64,000 nucleotides of DNA from G965215145 sp965215145 (lineage in GTDB: Bacteria; Bacteroidota; Rhodothermia; Rhodothermales; JANQRZ01), in assembly GCA_965215145.1 (NCBI GenBank), contig OZ244038.1:3472001-3536000 (forward strand), read 5' to 3'. The first letter of the stretch is position 1, and each line of letters starts with the position of its first letter. This document shows, in pieces, positions 49,773 through 57,937 of the stretch. Position numbers and translations under genes: made by a program. The notes under the pieces are model-generated. The model had not been told where the DNA came from. It was given only the letters and a program-made list of their open reading frames with translations, and ran no database searches.

Positions 49773-52166
49773 ATGCCCGACGACCGCTACAGCGACGACG
49801 AGTTGCAGCGCTATTTCAACGACCCGGAGGCCCGCCGCGCTGCCGCCACGCCCGCCGCCGACGGCGACGCCCGGGCGCAGACGCTCCTCGTCCTCAAGCG
49901 GATCGGGGTCGGGATCGGGGTGCTGGCCGGCCTCGCACTGCTAGCCGTCGTCGTGCTCAGCTTCACGCTCCCCTCGACCGAGCTCATCGAGAACCCCGAG
50001 CACCTCGAGGCCACCGTCGTCTACACCGCCGACGGCGTCGAGATGGCGCGGTACTACCTCGGCGAGAACCGGACGTGGGTGACGGCCGACGAGATCTCGC
50101 CGGTGATGTACGACGCGCTCGTGAGCCTGGAGGACCGGCGGTTCTACGAGCACTGGGGCGTGGACATGCGGGGGTTCGCCGCCGTGCTCAAGGGGTTCCT
50201 CACGGGGCAGGGCCTCCGCGGCGCGTCGACCATCACGATGCAGCTCGCCCGGAACCTCTACGACCAGATCGGCACCGAGCGCACGCCCATCCGAAAGGCC
50301 CGCGAGATGCTCACCGCCGTCCAGCTCGAACGCCGGTACACGAAGGACGAGATCATCGAGATGTACCTCAACACGGTCGCGTGGAACTACAACGCCTTCG
50401 GGATCGAGGCCGCCGCGGAGACCTACTTCAGCAAGCCCGCCGCGGAGCTCACGGTCGAGGAGGCCGCGATGCTCGTCGGGATGCTGAAGGGGCCGAGCGG
50501 GTACAACCCCGTCCGCCACCCCGAGCGCGCCCAGGACCGCCGCAACCTCGTGATGGCCTCGATGGTCCGCGAGGGCAAACTCTCCTCGGACGACTACGCC
50601 CGGCTCCGCGAGCAGCCCATCGAGCTCGCCTTCCGGCCGTACTCCCACACCGACAACCTCGCCCCGCACCTCGCCGAGATCATGCGCAAGGAGCTGGAGG
50701 TGTGGGGCAAGGAGAACGGCTACGACATCTACTCCGACGGCCTCGTCGTCCACACCTCCCTCGACAGCCGCATCCAGGCGATGGCCCGCGAGGCGGTCGA
50801 GGAGCAGACGGCGAAGCTCCAGGCGGTCGTGGACTACGAGTGGGGCGTGGCCCGGCCCGGCCTCCTCGGCAACTACCGCGACCGCGAGGACGCCTACCCC
50901 GCGCGGATGGCCCGCGGCGACGTCGAGCCGTGGTCCTACTTCTGGCAGCGGAACACCCGCCTCTCCGACGCCTTCGTCCGCGACACCGACCGCTGGCGCG
51001 CCCTCCGCGAGCGCGGCCTCGACCGGAGCGAGGCCACCGCGCAGCTCCGCGCCGACGAGGCGTTCATGGACTCGCTCCACGCCGTCAAGACCCGCCTCGA
51101 AGCCGGCCTCGTCGCCGTCGAGCCGGAGACGGGGTTCGTCCGGGCGTGGGTCGGCGGGCGGGACTTCGTGACCGACAAGTTCGACCACGTCAAGACGGCC
51201 CGGCGGCAGCCGGGCTCGACGTTCAAGCCGTTCGTCTACATCGCCGCCATCGACAACGGGTACTCCCCGTACTACCGCGTCATGGACTCGACGTTCGTGT
51301 GGCGGCAGGCGGGGCTCCCGCCGTGGCGGCCGAAGAACTCCGGCGGCACGAGCGGCAGCTACGTGACCCTGAGAACGGCGCTCTCGCAGAGCAAGAACAT
51401 CCCCACCGCGCGGCTGACGCAGGAGGTCAGCCCGGCCACCGTGCGGCGCTACGCCGAGCGGCTCGGCGTCGAGAGCGAGGTCGAGGCCGTACCCTCGATC
51501 GGCCTCGGCGTCTCGGACGTGACGCTCCTGGAGATGGTCACAGCCTACGCGACCCTCGCCAACGACGGCGTCTACCACCGCGCCCGCTCGATCACCCGCA
51601 TCGAGGACCGACAGGGGAACACCATCGCGGAGCTCCTCCCGCAGGGCCGCGAGGCGCTCTCCGCCAGCACCGCCTACACCGTCGTCGACATGATGCGCGG
51701 CGTGATCGACGACGGCACGGGGCAGCGGATGCGCTGGAAGTTCGGCCTCAACGAGTACGACCTCGCCGGGAAGACCGGCACGACGCAGGAGAGCGCCGAC
51801 GGCTGGTTCATCCTGATGCACCCGGACCTCGTGGTGGGCGCGTGGGTCGGCTGGAACGACCGGCGCGTGGCGTTCCGCTCGGACTGGTGGGGGCAGGGCG
51901 CCCACAACGCGCTCCACCTCGTCGGCGACTTCGCCGAGCGGCTGGCCGAGGCGGACAACCCATCCGTCCGGCTCCAGCCCGAGCGCCGGTTCGAGGAGCC
52001 GGACGGGTACGTCCCCCCGGCCCCGCCGCCCCCGCCGCCTGGCATGGACGACCGCCCGGCGCGCGATCTGCTCCAGCGCTGGGAGGAGCGGGACCGCCGC
52101 CTCGCGCAGGACCGCGAGCCCCCGGAGAAGCGTGACCGCGAGCGCCGAGGCCGCGTGGGCTGGTGA
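49773..52166 (+). CDS. Class A penicillin-binding protein (PBP1A-type)
   Basis: 797 aa. N-terminal anchor (about 43-66), glycosyltransferase family 51 domain (~85-270; SLEDRRFYEHWGVD, GASTITMQLARNLY, EMYLNTVAWNYNAFGI), then the transpeptidase domain: SxxK in PGSTFKPFVYI, SxN in SQSKNIPTA, KTGT in AGKTGTTQES. The C-terminus has a Pro-rich stretch (about 735-760) and a charged tail. Builds peptidoglycan in the periplasm. All motifs intact. Confidence 0.95.
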   Translation: MPDDRYSDDELQRYFNDPEARRAAATPAADGDARAQTLLVLKRIGVGIGVLAGLALLAVVVLSFTLPSTELIENPEHLEATVVYTADGVEMARYYLGENRTWVTADEISPVMYDALVSLEDRRFYEHWGVDMRGFAAVLKGFLTGQGLRGASTITMQLARNLYDQIGTERTPIRKAREMLTAVQLERRYTKDEIIEMYLNTVAWNYNAFGIEAAAETYFSKPAAELTVEEAAMLVGMLKGPSGYNPVRHPERAQDRRNLVMASMVREGKLSSDDYARLREQPIELAFRPYSHTDNLAPHLAEIMRKELEVWGKENGYDIYSDGLVVHTSLDSRIQAMAREAVEEQTAKLQAVVDYEWGVARPGLLGNYRDREDAYPARMARGDVEPWSYFWQRNTRLSDAFVRDTDRWRALRERGLDRSEATAQLRADEAFMDSLHAVKTRLEAGLVAVEPETGFVRAWVGGRDFVTDKFDHVKTARRQPGSTFKPFVYIAAIDNGYSPYYRVMDSTFVWRQAGLPPWRPKNSGGTSGSYVTLRTALSQSKNIPTARLTQEVSPATVRRYAERLGVESEVEAVPSIGLGVSDVTLLEMVTAYATLANDGVYHRARSITRIEDRQGNTIAELLPQGREALSASTAYTVVDMMRGVIDDGTGQRMRWKFGLNEYDLAGKTGTTQESADGWFILMHPDLVVGAWVGWNDRRVAFRSDWWGQGAHNALHLVGDFAERLAEADNPSVRLQPERRFEEPDGYVPPAPPPPPPGMDDRPARDLLQRWEERDRRLAQDREPPEKRDRERRGRVGW

Positions 52167-52228
52167 GTTTTCTGCTCAGCCAGCACCCCCTGCCGCGCTT
52201 GCGGTCGCTTCGCTCCCAGCTTCACGCG

Positions 52229-52256
52229 GCTGTCCCCCTCAATCGAGGGGGACAGC
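52229..52256 (+). terminator. Intrinsic terminator after the PBP1A gene (repeat family)
   Basis: Perfect 12-bp stem GCTGTCCCCCTC / GAGGGGGACAGC with an AATC loop, then TTTCTC. It ends the lpxH-PBP operon 63 nt after the stop. The same GGGGGA-AGCTTTC style is seen in the repeats at 24892 and 26203. Confidence 0.8.
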
Positions 52257-52386
52257 TTTCTCTCCCCTGAGCGCAGCGATGGGAGGGAAAGCGGGGGGTC
52301 CACTTGTGATCGTTAATTGACAGCTAAGCCGCACCGGGAGGCGCCCACCCGACGTTCAAGCTGCACGCTCACTGCCCCCTAGCTCC

Positions 52387-53583
52387 ATGCGCCCCCGACT
52401 CCCCGCCGCCCTCGTCGCGGCCGTCTTCTCCCTCCTCGTCCTCACCGGCGCCAATTGCACCGACGCCGAGGCCGTCGCCGCTGCGCAGGGTGAGGACAAG
52501 CGCCTCGCCGCCCCTGCCTCGCTCGACCTCGACCCCGCCGAGGCCGACACAGCCGTCTTCGCGATGGGCTGCTTCTGGTGCGCCGAGACCGCCTTCGAGG
52601 GCGTCGACGGCGTGGCCTCCGTCGTCTCCGGTTTCGCCGGCGGCACCACGGCCAACCCGACGTACAACCAGGTCACGGGCGGCGACACCGGCCACTACGA
52701 GGTCGTCGAGGTCGTCTACGACCCGGGCGCCGTCAGCTACGACGCCCTGCTCGACATCTTCTGGACGAACATCGACCCGTTCGACGCGGGTGGGCAGTTC
52801 TGCGACCGGGGCGACTCGTACCGCGCCGCCCTCTTCGTCACCCCGGACCAGCGCGCTTTAGCTGAGGCGTCGAAGCAGGAGGTCGAGGAGCGCTTCGAGG
52901 ACGGGGTGATCGTGACGGAGATCCTGCCGGATGCCCCGTTCTACGCCGCCGAGGACTACCACCAGGACTTCTGGCTGAAGGACCCCGACCGCTACTACAG
53001 CTACCGTGCCGGCTGCCGCCGCGACGAGCGCCTGGAGCAGATCTGGGGCGCCGACGCCGGCCACTCCAGCGCCACCCCCCTCGGCGAGGCCCCCGTGCGG
53101 ACGGCCTCGATGGACGACCCGCCGGCGTGGCGCGAGCGCTACGAGCCGATGAGCGAGGCCGAGCTCCGCGAGCGCCTCACCCCGATGCAGTTCCGCGTCA
53201 CGCAGGAGGACGGCACCGAGCCGCCGTTCCGCAACGAGTTCTGGGACGACAAGCGCGAGGGGCTCTACGTGGACGTCGTCTCCGGCGAGCCGCTGTTCTC
53301 TTCTACCGACAAGTTCAGGTCGGGGACCGGGTGGCCGTCGTTCACCCGGCCCGTGGATGAGGAGTACGTCGAGGAGCACGCGGATCGCTCGCTCGGGATG
53401 ACGCGGATCGAGGTCCGCTCGGCGCTCGGGGATTCCCACCTCGGCCACGTCTTCGAGGACGGCCCCGCGCCGACGGGGCTCCGCTACTGCATCAACTCGG
53501 CCGCGCTCCGCTTCGTCCCCGTTGAGGACCTGGAGGCCGAGGGCTACGGCGAGTACCTGCCGCTGTTCGAGCGCGAGGGGTGA
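52387..53583 (+). CDS. msrAB: Fused methionine sulfoxide reductase MsrA-MsrB, exported
   Basis: 398 aa. An N-terminal signal peptide (LVAAVFSLLVLTGANC) is followed by MsrA (about 50-205; catalytic Cys in MGCFWCAETAF, GGTTANPTYNQV, GGDTGHYEVV) and MsrB (about 230-385; GTGWPSFTRP, DSHLGHVFEDG, catalytic RYCINSAAL). One MsrB zinc CxxC pair is absent, so it is the zinc-free form. It reduces both epimers of oxidised methionine outside the cytoplasm. Confidence 0.93.
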   Translation: MRPRLPAALVAAVFSLLVLTGANCTDAEAVAAAQGEDKRLAAPASLDLDPAEADTAVFAMGCFWCAETAFEGVDGVASVVSGFAGGTTANPTYNQVTGGDTGHYEVVEVVYDPGAVSYDALLDIFWTNIDPFDAGGQFCDRGDSYRAALFVTPDQRALAEASKQEVEERFEDGVIVTEILPDAPFYAAEDYHQDFWLKDPDRYYSYRAGCRRDERLEQIWGADAGHSSATPLGEAPVRTASMDDPPAWRERYEPMSEAELRERLTPMQFRVTQEDGTEPPFRNEFWDDKREGLYVDVVSGEPLFSSTDKFRSGTGWPSFTRPVDEEYVEEHADRSLGMTRIEVRSALGDSHLGHVFEDGPAPTGLRYCINSAALRFVPVEDLEAEGYGEYLPLFEREG

Positions 53584-53586
53584 GCC

Positions 53587-53613
53587 GGGAGACGCAGCGC
53601 GCTGCGTCCCTAG
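53587..53613. repeat. REP-like palindrome R5
   Basis: GACGCAGC and GCTGCGTC (53591-53608) with partly paired GGGA/TCCC outside. Same subfamily as R4 at 17101. In the space between msrAB and the convergent SRA gene. Confidence 0.7.
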
Positions 53614-53629
53614 GAACGCGAAGGCGAGC

Positions 53630-53681
53630 GGGAGCCATCCTGTAGGGGCACGATGTATCGTGCCCCTACAGGATGGCTCCC
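53630..53681. repeat. 52-bp perfect palindrome containing REP-like element R6
   Basis: Arms of 25 bp (53630-53654 and 53657-53681) around a GT centre. The inner 30 nt (53641-53670) is a REP of the GTAGGGGCA type; the outer 11 nt each side (GGGAGCCATCC and GGATGGCTCCC) are extra. It is the longest palindrome found in the window and lies 5 nt from the stop of the SRA gene. Confidence 0.85.
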
Positions 53682-53686
53682 TGATG

Positions 53687-54133
53687 TCAATCGGCCCGTT
53701 CGAGGCGGAATCGCCACACGCGGAGCCCGCTCCGTCCCACCTCCTGCCAGTAGTCCGCGACGCGGTAGAGCCCGTCGTAGCGGTACCCGCTCGGCGGGGG
53801 GTCGCAGAGACTCGGGTGGGCGCTGCGGACGAGCCGGACGGGGTGGCCGTGCCGCATCCCGTTGGCGAGGGCAAGGTTGCCGCGGCTGAGCTGCTGGTCC
53901 ATCACTTGGCGCCCCGTGCGGGGGTCGCGCCCACCGGAGCCGGTGTAGAGCACGGTGTCGCAGCGGTCCTCGTCGTCCTCGTAGGCGCCCGCCAGCACGA
54001 CCGACTCCGCGCCCTCGGCCGCGCGGCCCGCGATGCCCGCCGTCCGCGCCCGGTGTACGCCCGCCGCCATCAGCTCCCGGCGGTTCTCGAACAGCGAGCC
54101 CGGCGGGTAGCCGGGGATCTCCCCGAAGGGCAT
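53687..54133 (-). CDS. Stand-alone SRA (SAD/YDG) domain protein
   Basis: 148 aa that is nearly all one SRA domain: FGEIPGYPPGSLFENRRELM, GVHRARTAGIAGRAAEGAES, VVLAGAYEDDEDRCDTVLYT, SGGRDPRTGRQVMDQQLSRG and NLALANG, the same blocks as UHRF1/SUVH and bacterial SRA-HNH enzymes. SRA domains flip out 5-methyl- or hydroxymethyl-cytosine. The expected HNH nuclease is missing: the gene ends at the domain edge, 5 nt from a 52-bp palindrome. It overlaps the EcsC gene (ATGA), so they are translated together. Confidence 0.8.
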   Translation of the reverse strand: MPFGEIPGYPPGSLFENRRELMAAGVHRARTAGIAGRAAEGAESVVLAGAYEDDEDRCDTVLYTGSGGRDPRTGRQVMDQQLSRGNLALANGMRHGHPVRLVRSAHPSLCDPPPSGYRYDGLYRVADYWQEVGRSGLRVWRFRLERAD

Positions 54134-54981
54134 CAGATCCGCTCCTTGCGTTCGAGGTAGAGCGAGCGGAACAGCATGTAGGCCGTCCGCGCCGTCCCCT
54201 CCGTGAACCAGTAGTTCACGCCCGCCCCGACGGCGGCGCCGGCGAGGGGGATGAGCTGGCCGAGCTTCCGCGCGGCGAGGTTCTTGGCGAGCTCGCGGGG
54301 GACGTGCCGGTTCTGCTCGCGGAAGGTGTCGCCCGCGCGGCGGCCTCGGTACTCCGTGTCGTGCGCGAACGCGGCGGCGGCGACGGAGAGCTCGCGCATG
54401 GCGGCGTGCTTGGCGTCGCGGCTGCCGGAGGCGGCGGCGTTGTAGATGGCGACCACTAGAGGCTTGAACTCCGGCGCGGCCAGCGGGAACCCGTAGGCGC
54501 CGCCGACCTGCTGGATCAGCCGGAAGTTGATCGTGAACAGGAGCGGCACGTCGGCGGCGAGGAGGAGCGGGCCGCCGAGGCTGGTGCCGCCGCCTTCGAG
54601 CGCGGCCAGGAGCGCGTTCTGCCCGAAGAAGTCGCGGGCCAGCGGGTCGAGCTCGTCGAGGGGCTGGTCGCGGAGGTCTTCGAGGGTGGCGGCGTCGAGG
54701 CCGCGGGCGCGGGCCTTCCGCAGCACGTCCTCCCCGTCGATCGTCCAGCGCGAGGCTTCGTTCAGGTACCCCAGCGCCTCGGCGATGGCGTCGGAGAGGG
54801 CGTCCACGACGGAGTCCGGGACGACCTGCTCGACGGCCCAGTCGACGGGCTTCATCACGAAGTCGGCCGCCTGCCGGAGCATCCCCGTGAGGCCGGCGAC
54901 GGTGGTGGGGTCGGCGGCCTCGCCCTGCTCCCAGCGCTCGACCTCGCGGAGGGCTCGTCGCTCGTACTCGGTCAGGCGCAT
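54133..54981 (-). CDS. EcsC-family protein
   Basis: 282 aa from the ATG at 54981, beginning MRLTEYERRALREVERWEQG. EcsC domain: FFGQNALLAALEGGGTSLGG, LLLAADVPLLFTINFRLIQQ, LIPLAGAAVGAGVNYWFTE. The family is linked to ABC transporter or signalling contexts but its function is unknown. Hydrophobic stretches near 150-185 and 240-265 suggest membrane contact. The stop overlaps the start of the SRA gene. Heptamer array H7 lies directly upstream. Confidence 0.8.
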   Translation of the reverse strand: MRLTEYERRALREVERWEQGEAADPTTVAGLTGMLRQAADFVMKPVDWAVEQVVPDSVVDALSDAIAEALGYLNEASRWTIDGEDVLRKARARGLDAATLEDLRDQPLDELDPLARDFFGQNALLAALEGGGTSLGGPLLLAADVPLLFTINFRLIQQVGGAYGFPLAAPEFKPLVVAIYNAAASGSRDAKHAAMRELSVAAAAFAHDTEYRGRRAGDTFREQNRHVPRELAKNLAARKLGQLIPLAGAAVGAGVNYWFTEGTARTAYMLFRSLYLERKERI

Positions 54982-54983
54982 GG

Positions 54984-55066
54984 GGTTGAGTCGTGGGTTG
55001 TGGGTGATGAGTTGTGAGTAGGCGGTCTGAAAACTCACGACTCAGAACTCACGACTCACAACCCTA
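54984..55066. repeat. Heptamer array H7 (two opposed arms)
   Basis: Left arm 54984-55018 is five heptamers (GGTTGAG, TCGTGGG first); after a spacer the right arm 55032-55066 is five heptamers of complementary type (AACTCAC, GACTCAG first). The last one contains the TAG stop of the sigma-54 activator (55064-55066). The units match array H1 at 5807 (GGGT/GACTCAC type). Confidence 0.8.
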
Positions 55067-56563
55067 CTCCGTGTTGATCTCGTACTTCTTGAGGAGGCGG
55101 TACATCGTGGCCCGGCCGATGCCGAGCTCGACGGCGGCGCGGTCCACGTTGCCCTCGCAGAGGGCGTAGGCCCGCTCGACGGCCTGGCGCTTGAGGTCCT
55201 CCAACGGCACGATCTGGTCGGCGTCGTCGAAGGCGAGCACGGGCACGTCGCCGGAGACCGGCGCGGAGCCTATACCGTCGCCGGCGTGCTGAGGTTGCGA
55301 GGCCGCAGCGGGGGTCTCCTCGCCGTCGGGGGTGGCCTGGCCGCGCTCGTCCCACGGGGTGATCCCCGCGCCGAGGCCGAGCATGAGGTCGTCGGGGGCG
55401 ATCTCGTCCTCGTCGGAGATCAGGATGGCGCGCTCGACGGTGTTCTTGAGCTCGCGGACGTTGCCGGGCCACGGGTGGCCGAGGATCGCGCGGCAGGCGT
55501 CCTTCGAGAGCACCTTCTCCTCGAACCCGTCGTGGTCCACCTTGTAGCGCGTCACGAAGTGGTGGGCGAGGACGAGCAGGTCCTGCCCGCGCTCGCGCAG
55601 CGGCGGCAGCGTGATGGGGAACTGGAAGAGCCGGTAGTAGAGGTCCTCGCGGAAGCCGCCGTCGCGGATCATCTGGAGCACGTCCTTGTTCGTCGCCGAG
55701 ATCACGCGGCAGTCGAAGCGGATCGTCTTGTCGCCGCCGACGCGGGTGACCTCGCGGTTCTGGAGCGCGCGCAGCAGCTTCGCCTGGAGGTCGAGGTCGA
55801 GCTCCCCGATCTCGTCGAGGAAGAGGGTGCCGCCGTCGGCCTGCTCGAACTTGCCGATGTGGCGGGCGTGGGCGCCGGTGAACGAGCCCTTCTCGTGCCC
55901 GAAGAACTCGCTCTCCATCAGCTCGCGCGGGATGGCGGCGCAGTTGACGACGACGAAGGGGCCGTCCTTGCGGCTGGAGTTGTAGTGGATGGCGCGGGCG
56001 ACGAGCTCCTTGCCGGTCCCGCTCTCGCCCTGGATCGCCACGGTGAGGTCGCCGCGGAGGGTCTTCTGGACGAGGCGGTAGACGCCCTCCATCGCGGGCG
56101 AGCTGCCGACGATCTCGTCGAGCCCGTACTTCTCGGCGACCTCGCCGCGCAGCGCCTCGACTTCGCGGGCGAGCGCCACGCGCTCCTTCACCTGCTCGAC
56201 CACCTTGTCGAGCTTGACGAGGTCGTCCTGCCCCTTGGTGATGTAGTCGCGCGCGCCGAGCCGCATCGCCTCGACGGCCGTCTCGACGTTGCCCTGCGCC
56301 GAGATCATGACCACCGGCAGATCCGCGTAGAGCTTACGGATGCGCTTCAGCGTCTCGACCCCGTCGATGCCGGGCATCATGATGTCGAGGAGCACGAGGT
56401 CCGGGCGCCCGCCGGCGCTGCCGACCCCGGCGCCGAGCTCCTGGAGCGCGTCCTCCCCGCTGTGGAAGACCTCGACCTCGTGGTCGTCGTGCTTGCCGAG
56501 GCGGTAGGAGAGGAGGCGGGCGTAGTGGCGGTCGTCGTCGACGACGAAGAGGCGGTAGGTCAT
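55064..56563 (-). CDS. Sigma-54-dependent response regulator (NtrC-like)
   Basis: 499 aa from the ATG at 56563. Receiver domain with phosphorylatable Asp60 (LVLLDIMMPGID), AAA+ domain with Walker A GESGTGKE, the sigma-54 contact loop written GSFTGA (variant of GAFTGA), Walker B GGTLFLDEIG and arginine fingers in REDLYYRLFQF, then a Fis-type HTH (GIGRATMYRLLKKY). A ~70-residue linker separates AAA+ and HTH. Activates sigma-54 promoters; no cognate histidine kinase in the window. Confidence 0.93.
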   Translation of the reverse strand: MTYRLFVVDDDRHYARLLSYRLGKHDDHEVEVFHSGEDALQELGAGVGSAGGRPDLVLLDIMMPGIDGVETLKRIRKLYADLPVVMISAQGNVETAVEAMRLGARDYITKGQDDLVKLDKVVEQVKERVALAREVEALRGEVAEKYGLDEIVGSSPAMEGVYRLVQKTLRGDLTVAIQGESGTGKELVARAIHYNSSRKDGPFVVVNCAAIPRELMESEFFGHEKGSFTGAHARHIGKFEQADGGTLFLDEIGELDLDLQAKLLRALQNREVTRVGGDKTIRFDCRVISATNKDVLQMIRDGGFREDLYYRLFQFPITLPPLRERGQDLLVLAHHFVTRYKVDHDGFEEKVLSKDACRAILGHPWPGNVRELKNTVERAILISDEDEIAPDDLMLGLGAGITPWDERGQATPDGEETPAAASQPQHAGDGIGSAPVSGDVPVLAFDDADQIVPLEDLKRQAVERAYALCEGNVDRAAVELGIGRATMYRLLKKYEINTE

Positions 56564-56941
56564 AGGGCGGGAGACGGAAGACGGGGGACGGTGAGACCGT
56601 GGGCAGACCGTGGGCCACGCGCTGCCCCGGCGCGTGGTCACGGCGGCCGGGGATAGGCGCTGCGGTTCGGCGATTTCCCGTAGGGGCGAGGCGTGCCTCG
56701 CCCTGGGCCGTGTATCGGCCCCGTCTCAGATTGATAAAGCCGCATCCCGCTTTTTCCCAGCGCCGCCGACCGGCGCAGCGGAGTCCCACCTCGAAGGGGG
56801 ACGGCTCGCGCAGCGAGCAGGGGGACGTTGCACAAGGCACCCTCCACGGACATCCCCCGCCCCTCCGGGGCACCCCCTTCAAAGGGGGATCTCCTTCAAG
56901 GGGGATCTCTTCTGGCAGCCCGAGCACCGCCTTGTACCCCA
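56564..56941. other. 378-bp gap rich in dispersed repeats
   Basis: Between the sigma-54 activator start and the uppP stop. From left to right it holds a heptamer array (56569-56596, GG-N-N-GAC units), REP R7 (56680-56707), a fragment of the TCATCC/GCAGCGAG-type repeat (about 56755-56830, with GCGCAGCGAGCAGG) and paired CCCCCTT/AAGGGGG plus two GGGGGATCTC direct repeats (about 56873-56910). No coding sequence is credible. Confidence 0.6.
56680..56707. repeat. REP-like palindrome R7
   Basis: 28 nt, GTAGGGGCGAGGC and GCCTCGCCC around GT; the last bases of the right arm have decayed (TGGG instead of CTAC). Confidence 0.8.
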
Positions 56942-57826
56942 TCAGATCAGGATCAGCCCGAGGGTGCCGACCACGAACACGTAGTACGCGAAGTACTTGA
57001 GGTCGCCGCGCTGGACGAACGCGATCACCACCCGGATGGCCCACACGCCCGCGGCGTAGGCGACGAGCGTACCGAGCACCAGCGGGAGCCAGTCGACCTC
57101 GGCCTCGACCTCGAACAGGTCGAGCACCTTCAGGAGCGTCGCCCCGACGATGACGGGGAGCGACATCAGGAACGAGAAGTCGGCGGCGTCCTTGCGGTTG
57201 ACGTTCTGGAGGATGGCCGCCGAGATGGTCGAGCCGCTGCGGGAGATGCCGGGGATCATGGCCGCCCCCTGCGCCAGCCCGATCGAGAGCGCCTTCAGCG
57301 GGGCGAGCGCGCCGTCGGGGTCGGGGCGGAACCGGATCAGCAGGAGCAGCCCGCCCGTCACGAGGAGCATCATGCAGACGAGCCGGGGGTCGGCGAAGGC
57401 GGCCTCGAGGGGGTCCTTGAAGAGGACGTACACGATCCCCGTCGGGATCATCGAGAGGAGGATCAGCGCGGCGAGGCGCGCAGCGCCGGAGGGCTCGTCC
57501 CCCGCAGGCGCCCCGGCGGCCCCCACCTCCGCCGCGAACGGCTCGGGCGTGGCGTGCTCGATGGGGCCGGGGCTGAAGGCCGTGCGGAGCAGGCGCGGCC
57601 GGGCCAGCGCGCGGAACACCTCGCGGAAGATGACGAGGATGCGCCCCCAGTAGACCGTCACGATGGAGAGCACGGTCCCGAAGTGGACGAACACCTCGAA
57701 GGTGATGTCCGCCTCGTCGATGCCGAGCAGGTACTGCCCGAGCACGAGGTGGCCGGAGGAGGAGACGGGGAGGAACTCGGCGAGGCCCTGCACGAGGCCG
57801 AGCACGATGGCTTCCCACCAGGACAT
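56942..57826 (-). CDS. uppP: Undecaprenyl-diphosphatase UppP/BacA
   Basis: 294 aa from the ATG at 57826. Motifs: GLVQGLAEFLPVSSSGHLVL (catalytic Glu and Ser-rich loop) and GAAMIPGISRSGSTISAAI (second reentrant loop). Integral membrane protein that recycles the C55 carrier for peptidoglycan and LPS synthesis. A ~30-residue low-complexity loop (near 110-130) is an insertion. Heptamer array lies upstream. Confidence 0.95.
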   Translation of the reverse strand: MSWWEAIVLGLVQGLAEFLPVSSSGHLVLGQYLLGIDEADITFEVFVHFGTVLSIVTVYWGRILVIFREVFRALARPRLLRTAFSPGPIEHATPEPFAAEVGAAGAPAGDEPSGAARLAALILLSMIPTGIVYVLFKDPLEAAFADPRLVCMMLLVTGGLLLLIRFRPDPDGALAPLKALSIGLAQGAAMIPGISRSGSTISAAILQNVNRKDAADFSFLMSLPVIVGATLLKVLDLFEVEAEVDWLPLVLGTLVAYAAGVWAIRVVIAFVQRGDLKYFAYYVFVVGTLGLILI

Positions 57827-57937
57827 GGGAGAAGGGGGAGAGGAGGAGAGGAAGGGGGATCGGAGAGCCCCGGCGTGCGGCGAAGCTACGGCTGCCACCC
57901 TTCACCCCTCCCCGTTACCCCTTTCTTCCTCTCACCC
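57827..57937. repeat. Heptamer array H8 (two opposed arms)
   Basis: Left arm 57827-57861: about five purine heptamers (GGGAGAA, GGGGGAG first), starting right after the uppP start codon. Right arm 57896-57937: six pyrimidine heptamers (CACCCTT, CACCCCT first). The last unit holds the NFACT gene stop (57932-57934). Confidence 0.75.

Noticed and set aside
53687..54133. A gamma-glutamylcyclotransferase-like protein
   Set aside because: First impression from the size; the blocks around AGAYEDDEDRCDTVLYT and DQQLSRGNLAL are those of the SRA domain.
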